Part shown: positions 48,880-61,428 of the stretch, piece after piece
How positions within the stretch are numbered: position 1 is the first letter of the stretch
Layout: each line of letters starts with the position of its first letter
Assembly (NCBI RefSeq): GCF_032854445.1
Contig: NC_088299.1
Location: 2,271,001-2,335,000, forward strand
Direction: 5' to 3'
Source of the DNA: Liolophura sinensis
Lineage: Eukaryota > Mollusca > Polyplacophora > Chitonida > Chitonidae
DNA length: 64,000 nt
Made by a program: the position numbers and the translations under genes
The notes under the pieces: model-generated
Seen by the model: the letters and a program-made list of their open reading frames with translations, nothing else
Databases searched by the model: none
Told to the model about the DNA's origin: nothing

Positions 48880-50623
48880 TGACACGCTTTCCCTCTTTAG
48901 GCAATTGTGCGTTTGGTGTAAGCTTTTAGTGAATCATTGTTCAAGGTTTCCGTAGCTGTTGAGTTTACTGTGTCTGTTTCATGAATTCAGTGGTTATGGT
49001 AATAAAATCAAAAACCTATTTCATTGGCAAAAGGGTATTGAATCCTGCTAGTAAACTGAAGGTGCTAGAAGAAGTTGTTCTCGATCGTGTCTGATTTTAA
49101 TATGAAAAAGGCCCACATCTCTGTTCCCTTATGTTCGGATATAAAAAACCAATACTCAGACCGGTCATCTCTGACAAAAACTTTACGTGGAAAAGTCAGC
49201 CTTTGCCGAAAAGGCACCATACAAAGCCAGACACCTGAATCGGAATGCCGGAAAGCCATGTTAGAAGGTTACTCTTGCAAGCGGAGAAGATCGGACAGGT
49301 CTAGCGTTCGAAATGAATCCTTTTTGAAGGTAACGGTATCCCATACTTAACATCAAGACGTGTGAATATGAATTAAATTCACTAACCAAGTACTACACGA
49401 TAGGGATTTGTGCACTAAAGAAACAGTTTTCCAGAATTCACCTTGAGCCGTAGGCCATTGGCATGGTTATTTTTCTTATTTTTACTACATGTATCTGCCA
49501 GAAAAAAATGTTAGTTCTTGTTGCCTGAACTATTGCATGTAAACTAAGCACAAAAAAACAAACAAAAAAAAGCTGATTCAGACTGTCGAAATTAGGACAA
49601 AGGAAGGCGGCGTGGAAATGCTTACTCATATTACACCAGAGGCCCTGTGGATATCTTCGTGTCTATATTGTGCGGGATGTGATCGAAAACACGGCTTTGG
49701 TGAACAGAAAGCTATAATCCACGACAGGAGGGAAACTACATCATTTCATGTCCCTTTGTTGAACACCTTAAGGCACTGGTAACAGCAAATCCAACCTTAA
49801 TAACTGTAACATAGCTTCGCATAGACGAACCGAGCAACGGAATCAATGTTTCTCTTATGTGTTTTTAAAGAAATTTCCTGTGAAATGTTCATGGTTTTTT
49901 ACATAACGTATCAAATTAATCACACTCATATTGGAAAAAGCTACCATTACGTAACCTGAAGGTTAACACATTTGTGTTTCAATGGTACAGGAGTTGTACC
50001 GTAGTTATGGTTTGGTTTATTAATTTGTTTTTTGTTTAATTTTTGGTTAAATCTGTGATTTCACTTAAACCGCTGGTCAGTTTCATAGAAAAAGAGCCCC
50101 GGATTAAGTTAACAACTCTTTGGCACTTAATGGACAAACTTTCTCACACTTTCCAATCAAATCCTACCTCCATCGTGTAAAAGAAAAAGAACCCTTGACA
50201 ATGGCGTTGAGCAAAATAAAATTTAAAAAAAACAAAACAAATAAATCAAGCATAGCTAACATCTTGTAACACTTGAATGATCTTGGGTACATATTTAAAA
50301 AAATGGTGACACCCAAAAAAGTTTTCAGTATTGTCAAGAATATCATCACGAGAACATAACGTTTAAAGGCATTATCAAAGGTAAAGCAGTAGTCAGCATT
50401 TGCAGAAAGTGCGAGGTCCCAGTCCGTTTCAAAACTATATATTCCAATATAGTCCAATATATTTATGCACATCAAACAAAAATGAGACACTTTCCGGCTG
50501 CGTGTAATTTGGAGGTTGCTTCCAAATGTTACGCAGTAGATCAATTCGGAAGGCGACAAACATTGTTTCCGGCGATTGGGTAACAGTCTATCTTAGTACG
50601 ACCTTTCTCCAGGATATCACCTG

Positions 50624-50772
50624 CGTACGTGGGAAGGTCTGCAGCAACCTGTGGATGGTCGTGGGTTTCCCCTGGGGTCTTCCCGGTTTCCACCTACCAT
50701 AATGCTGTCCGCCGTCGTATAAGTGAAATATTCTTGAGTACGGCGTAAAACACCAATCAAATAAATAAATAA
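50624..50772 (+). mobile_element. SINE-1 copy, 5'-truncated, with 13-bp target-site duplication, inside unit A
   Basis: It starts at CGTACGTGGGAAGGTCTG and ends in CAAATAAATAAATAA. AGGATATCACCTG flanks it at 50611-50623 and 50773-50785. The paralogous place in unit B (about 57.0 kb) lacks the element, so it inserted after the segment duplicated. Confidence 0.9.
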
Positions 50773-52120
50773 AGGATATCACCTGTTCAAATGTCATCGA
50801 CGTTCCTCCTACCCAGTAGCCATTATGACCGACCGCAGGCAATTCGCCTCCAGCGTATTCTCAAGGACTATTGCCTACTGCCACGGAAGTTTCAATTCAG
50901 ACGAGCTACGCAAAATCTTTCGCCTGCCCACATCCTCCTAGAATGGCGATCTTCTTAAACATAAGCGAGGTGTTTATCGGGGTTATCGGATAGATTGGTG
51001 CTTCTAAACACATCCATGGTCTTCACAAGCGGTATTTACAAATAACTCACATATTTGAGGATTACCAACAACATAAGTTCGAGACAAGGTAATGTTCACA
51101 CTAACTCTAGTTAAGGTTCTAGCCTTATCACACGTGTGAGTAAGGCAAAATCGTGAAATCTGTTTCTAAGGCATTACAGGAATGTATGGCAAGTTCTACT
51201 AATCATTATGCACATATCTTAGGGCCAAGCCTAACACTGACTGACTCCGTGACTCTAATAAGGTGGCTCTACGACAGCTGATAGATGCTTTAATACTAAA
51301 CTGACTCTGTTTTCATTCCCCAAAGGTTATTTTTATTTCTTATATGTATTGAATTGCTTGGTTGTTTTCTTATGACCAAGCCCACTGACCGTTCACTTAT
51401 TTGAGCTCTTCTGTCAAAAGTGCATTTGTACGCTAAACGTAAAGAGATGGATCTTTCTTAATCATACCCCATCATCTCACACATTTTTATGCAAAATTAT
51501 TTTTTTCATTGTTATTTAATGTCCAACTGAAGAATTTTCACTTCAACGATGGTGCCCATTTTTATCGGAGGAGGAAACTAGAGTACAAGTGGCGAGCCAT
51601 CTGCCATAGGTAAGTTACTAACGAACTCTTTCATGCCATGTACAGGTATACACATCATCCCGGTGGAAGACAAATGGTCTTCAGTGTATATCAGACATAG
51701 CAAACGGCCTTCAAACCGCTAATGTCGCTTTTTTGTCAACAGTGTCGTACGAACTCAGCAGGAGCATCACGTAACCATCATGTCGAAAATATAAAGCTAG
51801 CAATACCAGTGCACAAAAGTTTCAATAAAATCCATGTAAACTGGTCACAAAGTGTTATAGTTCGTTACAGCCCTATACATGGACCTTTAGAGGTCCAAAA
51901 AACACATCTGCTGGCAAAAGCTATAAACAGTCTGGGAATTGACCGAGACTGACGGTAGCTATAATCTAAACCTCTGACTGGATCACATGTGGTACGACTG
52001 GCTGTAATCGACACTCCTACAATCCCGTCCTGTGACAGTCTCACATCTGGTACGACATTCCATATATCATTACACTGACGACTGTGAATTACTGTTGGCC
52101 AGACCAAGACATGTTAACAC

Positions 52121-52148
52121 AGTCTCTGTTAACATGTTAACAGAGACT
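52121..52148. repeat. Perfect 28-bp palindrome in unit A
   Basis: AGTCTCTGTTAACA and its exact complement meet at ACATGT with no loop. An extra ATGTTAACA lies just to the left. The matching place in unit C has no such palindrome. Confidence 0.95.
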
Positions 52149-52264
52149 TTGAAGTGGAGATTAAAACGGCCTTGCAATGAAACATGAACACCTACATGAG
52201 CTGGTAAAAAGATCTGTGTCATCCTTCTTTAATTCTTCATAATGCAATGGATGGGATGAGATGA

Positions 52265-52420
52265 TTACGTTGCTACTATTTAATCTTGAAAAGCAACAAT
52301 TAGAATAACACCACAAGACATATAAATTGACAAGACACCGTATTTACCAGTTACGTGTGACCATTTGCCAACTGTCACGCCATCGTCGGTGCTCTTGTTT
52401 TACACTCTACGCTGTAGTCT
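52265..52420 (-). mobile_element. DR-1 dispersed repeat in unit A, reverse orientation
   Basis: TGCTACTATTTAATC, AAATTGACAAGACACCGTAT and CCAGTTACGTGTGACCATTT are in reverse DR-1 order. A copy at the matching place in unit B (58.1-58.3 kb) shows that the element was present before the segment duplicated. Confidence 0.7.
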
Positions 52421-52589
52421 TTTAGCAAACGTGTTTCCGCAAAAAAAATTAGCGAATAGTCCATCTTACTTCATACACAGCGTGATGCATCGTGAATAAC
52501 AGCTTGAAAAAAAAACGAAACAATAACTCATTTGTCACTTCAGTGTATATAGCAAATATCCTGGACTGGAAGAATTGAAATTTAAATAC

Positions 52590-52640
52590 CTGATATCAAA
52601 TACTGAATATAATTCTAGATTTTTCATAGCACATAGCACA
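52590..52640. repeat. Single degenerate copy of the 66-bp satellite unit in unit A
   Basis: ATACCTGATATCAAATACTG then AATATAATTCTAGATTTTTC aligns with ATACCTGTTGTGATATCAAA and GGCATAATCCTGGATTATTT at the left edge of the unit B array. The flanks (AAATTTA-ATACCTG before; GCAAAACG/GTAAAACGGCAAAT after) also correspond. Confidence 0.7.
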
Positions 52641-55600
52641 GGCATTTACATAATCCCTTTAAGCAAAACGCCAAATTTGTAGAATGTCTAACGCTGACTT
52701 GTCAATACTCAAACATTGCACCACAACTAAACCATGTAGCAAACTTCGATGTTACGACTTTAACACTTTCTTTCCCCAAACAAAATGATGATATCAAGTT
52801 CATGCAAGCATAGGCTTTTATAGCTGAGGATCTCAGCGTGTAGTCAGGCTCAAGCTCTGTGTCAAAAAAAGACAATATTCCTAAAAATCCACATATAATA
52901 ATCTCTATGATACGTAATATTGCTAAGAATTACAGCTGTCACACATCATTGGTGCAGGATAGATAGAAATTATAGAAAAATTGCATGATAAATCATTTTA
53001 GTAAACATCTGTGCATTTTAATGATGAAGAGCGTAATGATTCAACGGGTGGATTGCCATATTTATGTCATTAAGACAGATTATATTAGATTATAATACTT
53101 ATATTAGGCTGTACATAGGCTTAATTCCGATGCTACAAGTTACTGAGGGGGTAATAAGTGCGGTTTTCTATTTTAGTCAAAAACACCCGGCAATTAAATA
53201 TAATAAGCTTAACCACGCTGCGGTACTAACATCCACATTATACCTCCTGACAACTAAACACCAATGTCTCTGTCAAAATGACTGATGATTTGTTCACTAA
53301 TTAACTCATTACTGTCTAAAGCGGACAGAAGATACTGGAGTCTTCACAAAGGTACCAGTACATCGTCACAGGAATCTGCAAACAAAGAAAATTCGTAAGG
53401 CAACATATGGGGGAATTTAATGATCATATATTTTATACAAATATGTATACTCTACTTTCATGTCAACGGTATTTTAACGCAGAAATATGTACACATCCAA
53501 TGTAGCCGTCATAGAGAACACAAGAAGTGAAAAACTTTACGCCTATGGACAAAAACTGCTTGGACGAATAATAAAACGCACAATGTGAACTGTGTCTCAT
53601 AAAGACAAAGATTGCCGATTGTGATCTTTTTGGTCATGGGATATGCTTAAGTAACACATTTCACTCTTAACACACTTTTAACAGACTGTAGGCTGGTGTT
53701 TATGACAAATTTAATTAGAAACGCTTGTTGTAAAGGATATATGTACCAAATCCCGCTTTCCCGTGAATAAATCTATAAATCGTTCATAATGACCTTAATG
53801 GTGATAATTAAATCACTGCAAAAAGAACAAAATGAGTCACAGAAAAATGTGAAGAAATTTCTTCTTTTGGGTTAATTTTTAAATGCAAACAATTGTGACC
53901 AACTAGATTTCTCCCAGTCTGGAAACATTTCCGTGATCCAGTTAATGACACTTTCTGTGAAAGGTGAAGAATGACATGTTTTCAGTATCCCGGCAATTGT
54001 GTACTTGGTGTGAGCCTTTAGCGAGTATACTACGTCTATTTGATGACTTCAGCAGCTCGTAATAACATCCAAAGACCATTCTCTGATAAAAATGTCTTAT
54101 CCCTTCTAGTAAATAGAGGATGCTAGAAGGCGTTGCTGTGGATTGTGTCTAAATTTAACAGGAGAAAGGCTGACATCTTTGCTCGCATATGTTTGGGTAC
54201 AAAAGACCAATGCTCAGACTGGTCGTCTCCGACAAAAGCTTTCCGTGGAAAGGTCAGCCTTTGCCGGATAGGCACCATACAAAGCCGGACACCTGAAGCG
54301 GAAAGCTGGAAAGGCATGTTAGAAGACTACTCTTGCGAAGAATATCGGACAGGTCTAGCCTCTCTGAAGGTAATGGTATCCCCTACTCAATATCAAAACG
54401 TCTGAATCTAAAACAAAAGCACTACGTATGCGACAGACAACACAGTACAAATGCACTAAGCAAACGGTTTTCCAGAACTGATCATGAGCCGTTAGACTTT
54501 GTAGCTCTATTTTATTTTATTTAAGTATTTTTTTGTTACACGCGAATGCACCAAGAGTTTCTGCCGAGACACTGTGGTTTATGCAGTTAGAGTATACCAC
54601 TCATTATTGCTGCTTGCTTTATAGGGAAATTGTTGTAATGGATAAAGCTTTGTATCACTTTAAACAGATTACAATTGCACATGCAGCGTAGAGATGGCCA
54701 GCCATATTACAGAAGTAAAAACGTTACACAAGATCCCTGAGGATATCCCCATGTCTGTAATGCTAAGGATTTGATCGAAAACACGGCTTCTGTGAAAACC
54801 AAGTTATAATCCACCACAGGGTGCTCAAGGTTATACGGCATTTTCTTCATACAATCAGTTTATTGTATCGTAAAGCAAGTACAGATCCTTTACTTTTTTC
54901 TTCTACCCTTCGCACTTTTCCTCAAAGGGAAACGGCAGCGTTTAATGTCCCTTTGTTGAACACTTCATGACAATCGGATTAATCCCATCATATGATTCAC
55001 GTCCTGAGCATTGAATAACTATAACATAGCTTCGCATAGAAGGCCCGAGTGACGGTTTGACTTCTATGCTGTTGGTTTTTTTTTAACAATAATAATAACG
55101 TGCAATATTCATGGTTCTTCATAGAAACAATCAATTTAGCTACCACTACGTATGTTTACAGCTTGTAAACACCTATGTGTTTCAACTGTACGAGCTGTAG
55201 CACGCCTATTTTACAAATATTTGACTTATACCAGTACTCAGTTTTATAGATAACGATCACGAGGTTAAAACAATCCCCTAAACTGGGTGTCAGCTGATTA
55301 GAGTCTTCTCGACAGCGCTTAAAGTGCATATGGTTTCTTTGTTTTCTTTTCAAAAGTGATTAGACCATCGAAATCATAGAGTCTTAAATCTTTGATACGC
55401 AATTTTTGGATATGCGTTAAATTTCCGCATCCAGATCATCTGTTTTGTATTCCCGGCATTGGAAAACTCATGGATGGTTCTTGTTACCCGAGTCAATACC
55501 AGTATTTATTTTAAATACAATCTCAATTCATTTCTGATTATGTTTCTGATTATATCTTTTCTGGAATGTTTTGTTTTTGTCCAAATTGGTCGTGCGATTA

Positions 55601-58124
55601 TTGACATAAAACACCCTTAATGGATGGCCATTGGTGCACGAGTGTGTGTTACGCATAGATTCAATCTTAGGTTTTTCTGTGTAAAATTTTAAAGTGAATC
55701 CATATTTTATTCGGACCAGACGTACAGCTGAACTGGACGAAAAATGTCAAGGAAACAGTTCAAATTTTTCTAGTCTGGCGTTAAAAAACGTGACTAAACA
55801 CAGGCCTACAGTATTCTAGGTAAAAGGCCAGTCGTCTATCAAATGACTGTACACTGTTCAGACAGATTACAAGCCACCAGATTCTGTGCTTTGCCTAACC
55901 GCACCGCTTCTCCCTGCTGCTTTGGCGTAGCCGTGGTGACCATTAATGTCACCATCATTGCTACGATTAAACAGTCCACACGGACATGTCAGAGTGCTAA
56001 CACAATCAGCTTGGTAGCCATATCAAAGTAAAGAAGAGACAACAAGGACAGATCCTTTTGGGATATTTTGGATAGACTGGTTTGATTCTGCTATCACCAT
56101 ATCAAACACATTATCACAGCACCCGTCCATTCACTCAATTCTCCAGTAAGATGCCACATGTGATTCCATCGTGCCTCGCACTAAAGATGTTTGCAGCTTT
56201 AATCAGATGTGTTACTCAACCAGTAGCGCTACCTGTACCGATTAATAGAACTCGTTTTATCTGTAAGACTATCAAATTACTCCTGTTGCTCCTTGTGACG
56301 ATACTTTTAGTCACATGTTTGTGCCTTAGGATCAGTTAAAATGCAAACCTGGTAAGCCCAATTTCTACCAATTTCCTAATCCATAAAACAAAAATGTAAT
56401 ATGAACTGCAAACTAAAAAGACCTCTTGAATTTCCTTCTTTAAATCACTCCTAAAATTGTATCAACGTAACGCCCATGTGAACAATATGCAGGATTTTGA
56501 ACGGTTTACAGATTTAGTTCCCATCGCTACATTTGCTATTTGTGAGTAAAATGAAATGAAGTCAAATGAAACAATCTTAGCAACTTAACGATCCTTCATG
56601 ATAACCTTATAATACACCTATATACTTGACTTCAGAGGTTTGTAGTCGGATCCTTATTATTGAATAAAAGCTCAAACAATAATCTTACCAATTTCTGCAA
56701 GATCCGCTCCTGTTATATTGCCACCTCCTCGGAAACAATCACCATACAAAAAATGGTTACATGTCAAAAGAGCTGTAGACATCAGATCTTAGTAATGTAA
56801 AGAATAGCATCCAAGGTGCGAAATCACAATCAATTTTAAAAATAAGCCTGATACATGTATATTCCTGCACATCAAACAAAAGTCGGATGCTTCTCGACTG
56901 CGATTAAACCACAGCTCGCTAGTTTTTCGAAACTCAATTCGACACGCGATAAACAATTTTTCCAGCGATTGGGTAACAGTGTATCTTGGTAGATACACCT
57001 ATAACCTATAAACTATGTATGCCATCGACCTACCTCCTCACAAGTAACCATAATGAAGGACTACAGGCACTTCACCCCTTAGCGTATTCTCTAGAACTAT
57101 TGTTTACTGGCGCGGAAGTTTCAATTCAGATGAGCTGCAGGGCTATTGAAAATCTTTCGCCTGCCCACATTCTCCAGGAATTTGATCCTGCTACTCTACG
57201 CACTGGAGAAAATACGCAGTAAATACTAATAGAGCCTGTTCGAGCTCCTTGCGGAGCCAGGCGGGTCTCCCTCGGTCAAGCAATGGTGTTTATCGGTTAC
57301 ACTGAGGCTTGTAGATAAATCCAAGGTCTTCATAGACGTTATTTACAAATTACTCACATACTTCTGAATTTTTAAAATGTAAGTAGCACAGATCTTAGAC
57401 TCCCAATCGTAACATTAACCTTGAGAATCCGTGACTCCAATAAAGAGACCGTACGGTAACACATAGGGACTTACATTCTTAGCCTACAGGTACTGACAAT
57501 TTCTTTTTTCAAAAGTTACATTTGATTTCTTGAGAGATAGAAAGGACTTGATTGTTTTTGATCATCTTCATTAACAGCGTATTCTAAGCACATAAACTGA
57601 TCCTTCTTGAGTATGTTCATCTACACGCAAAGCGTAAACCGCTCATACCATCCCCTTACCGCCGCCCCATTTATACCCACGTTGAGGTTTTGACTTATTT
57701 AATGCCACACACAAGATTTTTTCACTGATACTTCTCCCACTTATATCTTTTTATGGAGAGAAAAAACCACAGTGCTCGGCAAGTAACTGACGAACTTTCT
57801 CAGGTGCGACATACATGTATTCACAAAACATTGGTAAAAGACAAGTGATCAATAGAGAATTATAGATTGGATAGGAATGGCCACACGATCGTCATCGATC
57901 TCGTACTCTCACCATGATCTCACGAACACTGAGGCTGATTGGGGGAATCACGTAGACTGGAGCAAAAAGGGTTAACCAACAGAGAAGTTGAAATTGGTAT
58001 CAAAACAGGCTAGTTAAACCTGATAAATGACTGAGATTCCCTTATACATTTCTCGGAATAAGGAAACGTGAATACCTACATGAACTGGTGAAAGATCAGT
58101 GTGTGAAACCCTCCATAATACTAC

Positions 58125-58285
58125 AGATGTGTGCGTGGCTAGCATTTAAGCATCGAAAAGCAACGCCATAAGTGATGTAAATGGTCAAGAGGTCGTATTT
58201 ATCGGATACGTGTGACTATTTGCCACCTGTTAAGGGTTGTCCCTGCTTTGGGTTTACTATCCTGTAGTCTTTTAATAAACATATG
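58125..58285 (-). mobile_element. DR-1 dispersed repeat in unit B, reverse orientation
   Basis: GTCAAGAGGTCGTATTTATC, GGATACGTGTGACTATTTGC and CCTGTAGTCTTTTAAT match the unit A copy at 52.3 kb in both order and surroundings. Confidence 0.7.
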
Positions 58286-58458
58286 TCCGCAAAATAGTGT
58301 AGTAAATAATTCATCTTACTTTTTACGCATCGTCACACACCTTAATACGTCATGAATAATAGTCTTATAAAACGTTCAATACCTAAATGACGACAGTAAC
58401 TTAGTTGTCTTCTCAGTGAATACAACCTGTGTTCTATAAGGGAAAAGTAGAAATTTAG

Positions 58459-61428
58459 ATACCTGTTGTGATATCAAATGGCATAATCCTGGATTATTTT
58501 CATGTCTGGTTACAAAAGGACACAACACCTGTCGTGATATCAAATGGCATAATCCTACATTATTTTCATGTCTAGTTACAAAAGAACACAATACCTGTCG
58601 TGATATCAAATGGCATAATCCTAGATTATTTTTTTGTCTGGTTACAAACGAACACAACACCTGTCGTGATATCAAATGGCATAATTCTGGATTATTTTCA
58701 TGTCTGGTTACAAACGGACACAACACCTGTCGTGATGTCAAATGGCATAATCCTGGATTATTTTGATGTCTGGTTACAAAAGGACACAACAGCTGTCCTG
58801 ATATCAAATGACATAATCCTAGATTATTTTCATGTCTGGTTACAAAAGGACACAACACCTGTCATGATATCAAATGGCATAATCCTACATTATTTTCATG
58901 TCTGGTTACAAAAGGACACAACACCTGTCGTGATGTCAAATGGCATAATCCTAGTTTATTTTCATGTCTGGTTACAAACAGACACAACATTTGTCGTGAT
59001 ATCAAATGGTATAATCCTGGATTATTTTCTTGTCTGGTTACAAAAGGACACAACACCTGTCGTGATATCAAATGGCATAATCCTGGATTTTTTCATGTCT
59101 GGTTAAAAATGGACACAACACCTGTCGTGATATCAAATGGCATAATCCTAGATTATTTTCATGTCTGGGAACAAAAGGACACAACACCTGTCGTGATATC
59201 AAATGGCATACTCCTGGATTAATTTCCTGTCTGGATACAAAAGGACACAACACCTGTCATGATGTCAAATGGCATAATCCTAGATTATTTTCTTGTCTGG
59301 TTACAAAAGGACACAACACCTGTCGTGATGTCAAATGGCATAATTCTGGATTATTTTCATGTCTAGTTACAAACGGACACAACACCTGTCGTGATGTCAC
59401 ATGGCATAATCCTAGATTATTTTCATGTCTGGTTACAAAAGGAAACAACAGCTGTCCTGATATCAAATGACATAATCCTAGATTATTTTCATGTCTGGTT
59501 ACAAAAGGACACAACACCTGTTATGATATCAAATGGCATAATCCTAGATTATTTTCATGTCTGGTTACAAAAGGACACAACACCTGTTGTGATGTCAAAT
59601 GGCATAATCCTAGTTTATTTTCATGTCTGGTTACAAACAGACACAACATTTGTCGTGATATCAAATGGCATAATCCTGGATTATTTTCTTGTCTGGTTAC
59701 AAACGGACACAACACCTGTCGTGATATCAAATGGCATAATCCTAGATTATTTTCATGTCTGGTTACAAAAGGACACAACACCTGTCGTGATATCAAATGG
59801 CATAATCCTAGATTATTTTCATGTCTGGGAACAAAAGGACACAACACCTGTCGTGATATCAAATGGCATACTCCTGGATTATTTTCATGTCTGGTAACAA
59901 AAGGACACAACACCTGTTGTGATATCAAATGGCATAATCCTAGATTATTTTCATGTCTGGTTACAAACGGACACAACACCTGTCGTGATATCACATGGCA
60001 TAATCCTACATTATTTTCATGTCTGGTTACAAAAGGACACAACACCTGTCGTGATATCAAATGGCATAATCCTACATTATTTTCATGTCTGGTTACAAAA
60101 GTACACAACACCTGTCATGATATCAAATGGCATTATCCTGGCTTATTTTCATGTCTGGTTACAAAAGGACACAACACCTGTCGTGATATCAAATAGCATA
60201 ATCCTAGATTATTTTCATGTCTGGTTAAAAATGGACACAACACCTATCGTGATATCAAATGGCATAATTCTGGATTATTTTCATGTCTGGTTACAAAAGG
60301 ACACAACACCTGTTGTGATATTAAATGGCATAATCCTAGATTATTTTCATATCTGGTTACAAAACTACACAACACCTGTCGTGGTGTCAAATGGCATAAT
60401 CCTACATTATTTTCATGTCTGGTTACAAAAGGACACAACACCTGTCGTGATGTCACATGGCATAATCCTAGATTATTTTCATGTCTGGTTACAAAAGGAC
60501 ACAACACCTGTCGTGATGTCACATGGCATCATCTTAGATTATTTTCATGTCTGGTTACAAAAGGACACAACACCTGTCGTGATATCAAATGGCATAATCC
60601 TGGATTATTTTCATGTCTGGTTACAAAAGGACACAACACCTGTCGTGATATCAAATAGCATAATCCTAGATTATTTTCACGCCTGGTTACAAACGGACAC
60701 AACACCTGTCGTGATGTCACATGGCATAATCCTAGACTATTTTCATGTCTGGTTACAAAAGAACACAACACCTGTCGTGATGTCACATGGCATAATCCTG
60801 GATTATTTTGATGTCTGGTTACAAAAGGACACAACACCTGTCGTGATATCAAATGGCATAATCCTAGATTATTTTCATATCTGGTTACAAAAGGACACAA
60901 CACCTGTCGTGGTGTCAAATGGCATAATCCTAGATTATTTTCATGTCTGGTTACAAAAGGACACAACACCTGTCGTGATGTCAAATGGCATAATCCTGGA
61001 TTATTTTCATGTCTGGTTACAAACGGACACAACACCTATCGTGATATCAAATGGCATAATCCTGGATTATTTTCATGTCTGGTTACAAACGGACACAACA
61101 CCTGTCATGATGTCACATGGCATAATCCTACATTATTTTCTTGTCTGGTTACAAAAGGACACAACACCTGTCATGATGTCACATGGCATAATCCTAGATT
61201 ATTTTCATGTCTAGTTACAAAAGGACACAAAACCTGTTGTGATGCCACATGGCATAATCCTAGATTATTTTCATGTCTGGTTACAAAAGGACACAACACC
61301 TGTCATGATGTCACATGGCATAATCCTAGATTATTTTCATGTCTGGTTACAAAAGGACACAACACCTGTCGTGATGTCACATGGCATTATCCTGGATTAT
61401 TTTCATGTTTAGTTTAAAAAGGACACAA
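58459..61428. repeat. 66-bp satellite array, about 45 units
   Basis: The unit starts ACCTGTCGTGATATCAAATG, continues GCATAATCCTAGATTATTTT and CATGTCTGGTTACAAAAGG, and ends ACACAAC. The span of about 2970 bp equals 45 units. As 66 is a multiple of three, frames remain open for up to 431 codons on + and 196 on -, but single-base deletions and in-frame stops (GTCTAG variants) interrupt them. Two sub-types exist, GATATCAAATGG and GATGTCACATGG, the second concentrated after 60.4 kb. It lies wholly within unit B. Confidence 0.96.

Larger units (their letters stand above)
48880..53290. repeat. Segmental duplication unit A
   Basis: This is the first of three diverged tandem copies. Anchors shared in the same order with B and C are GGCAATTGTG (48.9 kb), ATCGAAAACACGGCT (49.7), CCCTTTGTTGAACAC (49.75), GTGACTC-AATAAG-TGGCTCTACGA (51.25), GACGGTAGCTA (51.95), CCTGTGACAGTCTCACATCTGGTAC (52.03) and GGGTAATAAG (53.15). 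It holds a DR-1 relic, a recent SINE-1 and one degenerate copy of the 66-bp satellite unit. I could not find a gene in it. Confidence 0.82.

Noticed and set aside
50164-50559. 131-codon hydrophobic minus-strand frame in unit A
   Set aside because: It starts at TTG, and the matching sequence in unit B has stops and indels in this frame. Hydrophobic residues follow from A+T richness.
56082-56339. Frame ending in a strongly hydrophobic stretch (tail-anchor-like) in unit B
   Set aside because: It has no counterpart in unit A or C and no ATG at the start; the leucine-rich end is explained by CTx-rich sequence.
59919-61214. 431-codon + frame, and long minus-strand frames, across the 66-bp satellite
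   Set aside because: The unit length is a multiple of three, so any stop-free frame stays open. Both strands are open, single units carry stops or one-base deletions (for example near 59095), and unit A has no counterpart frame.
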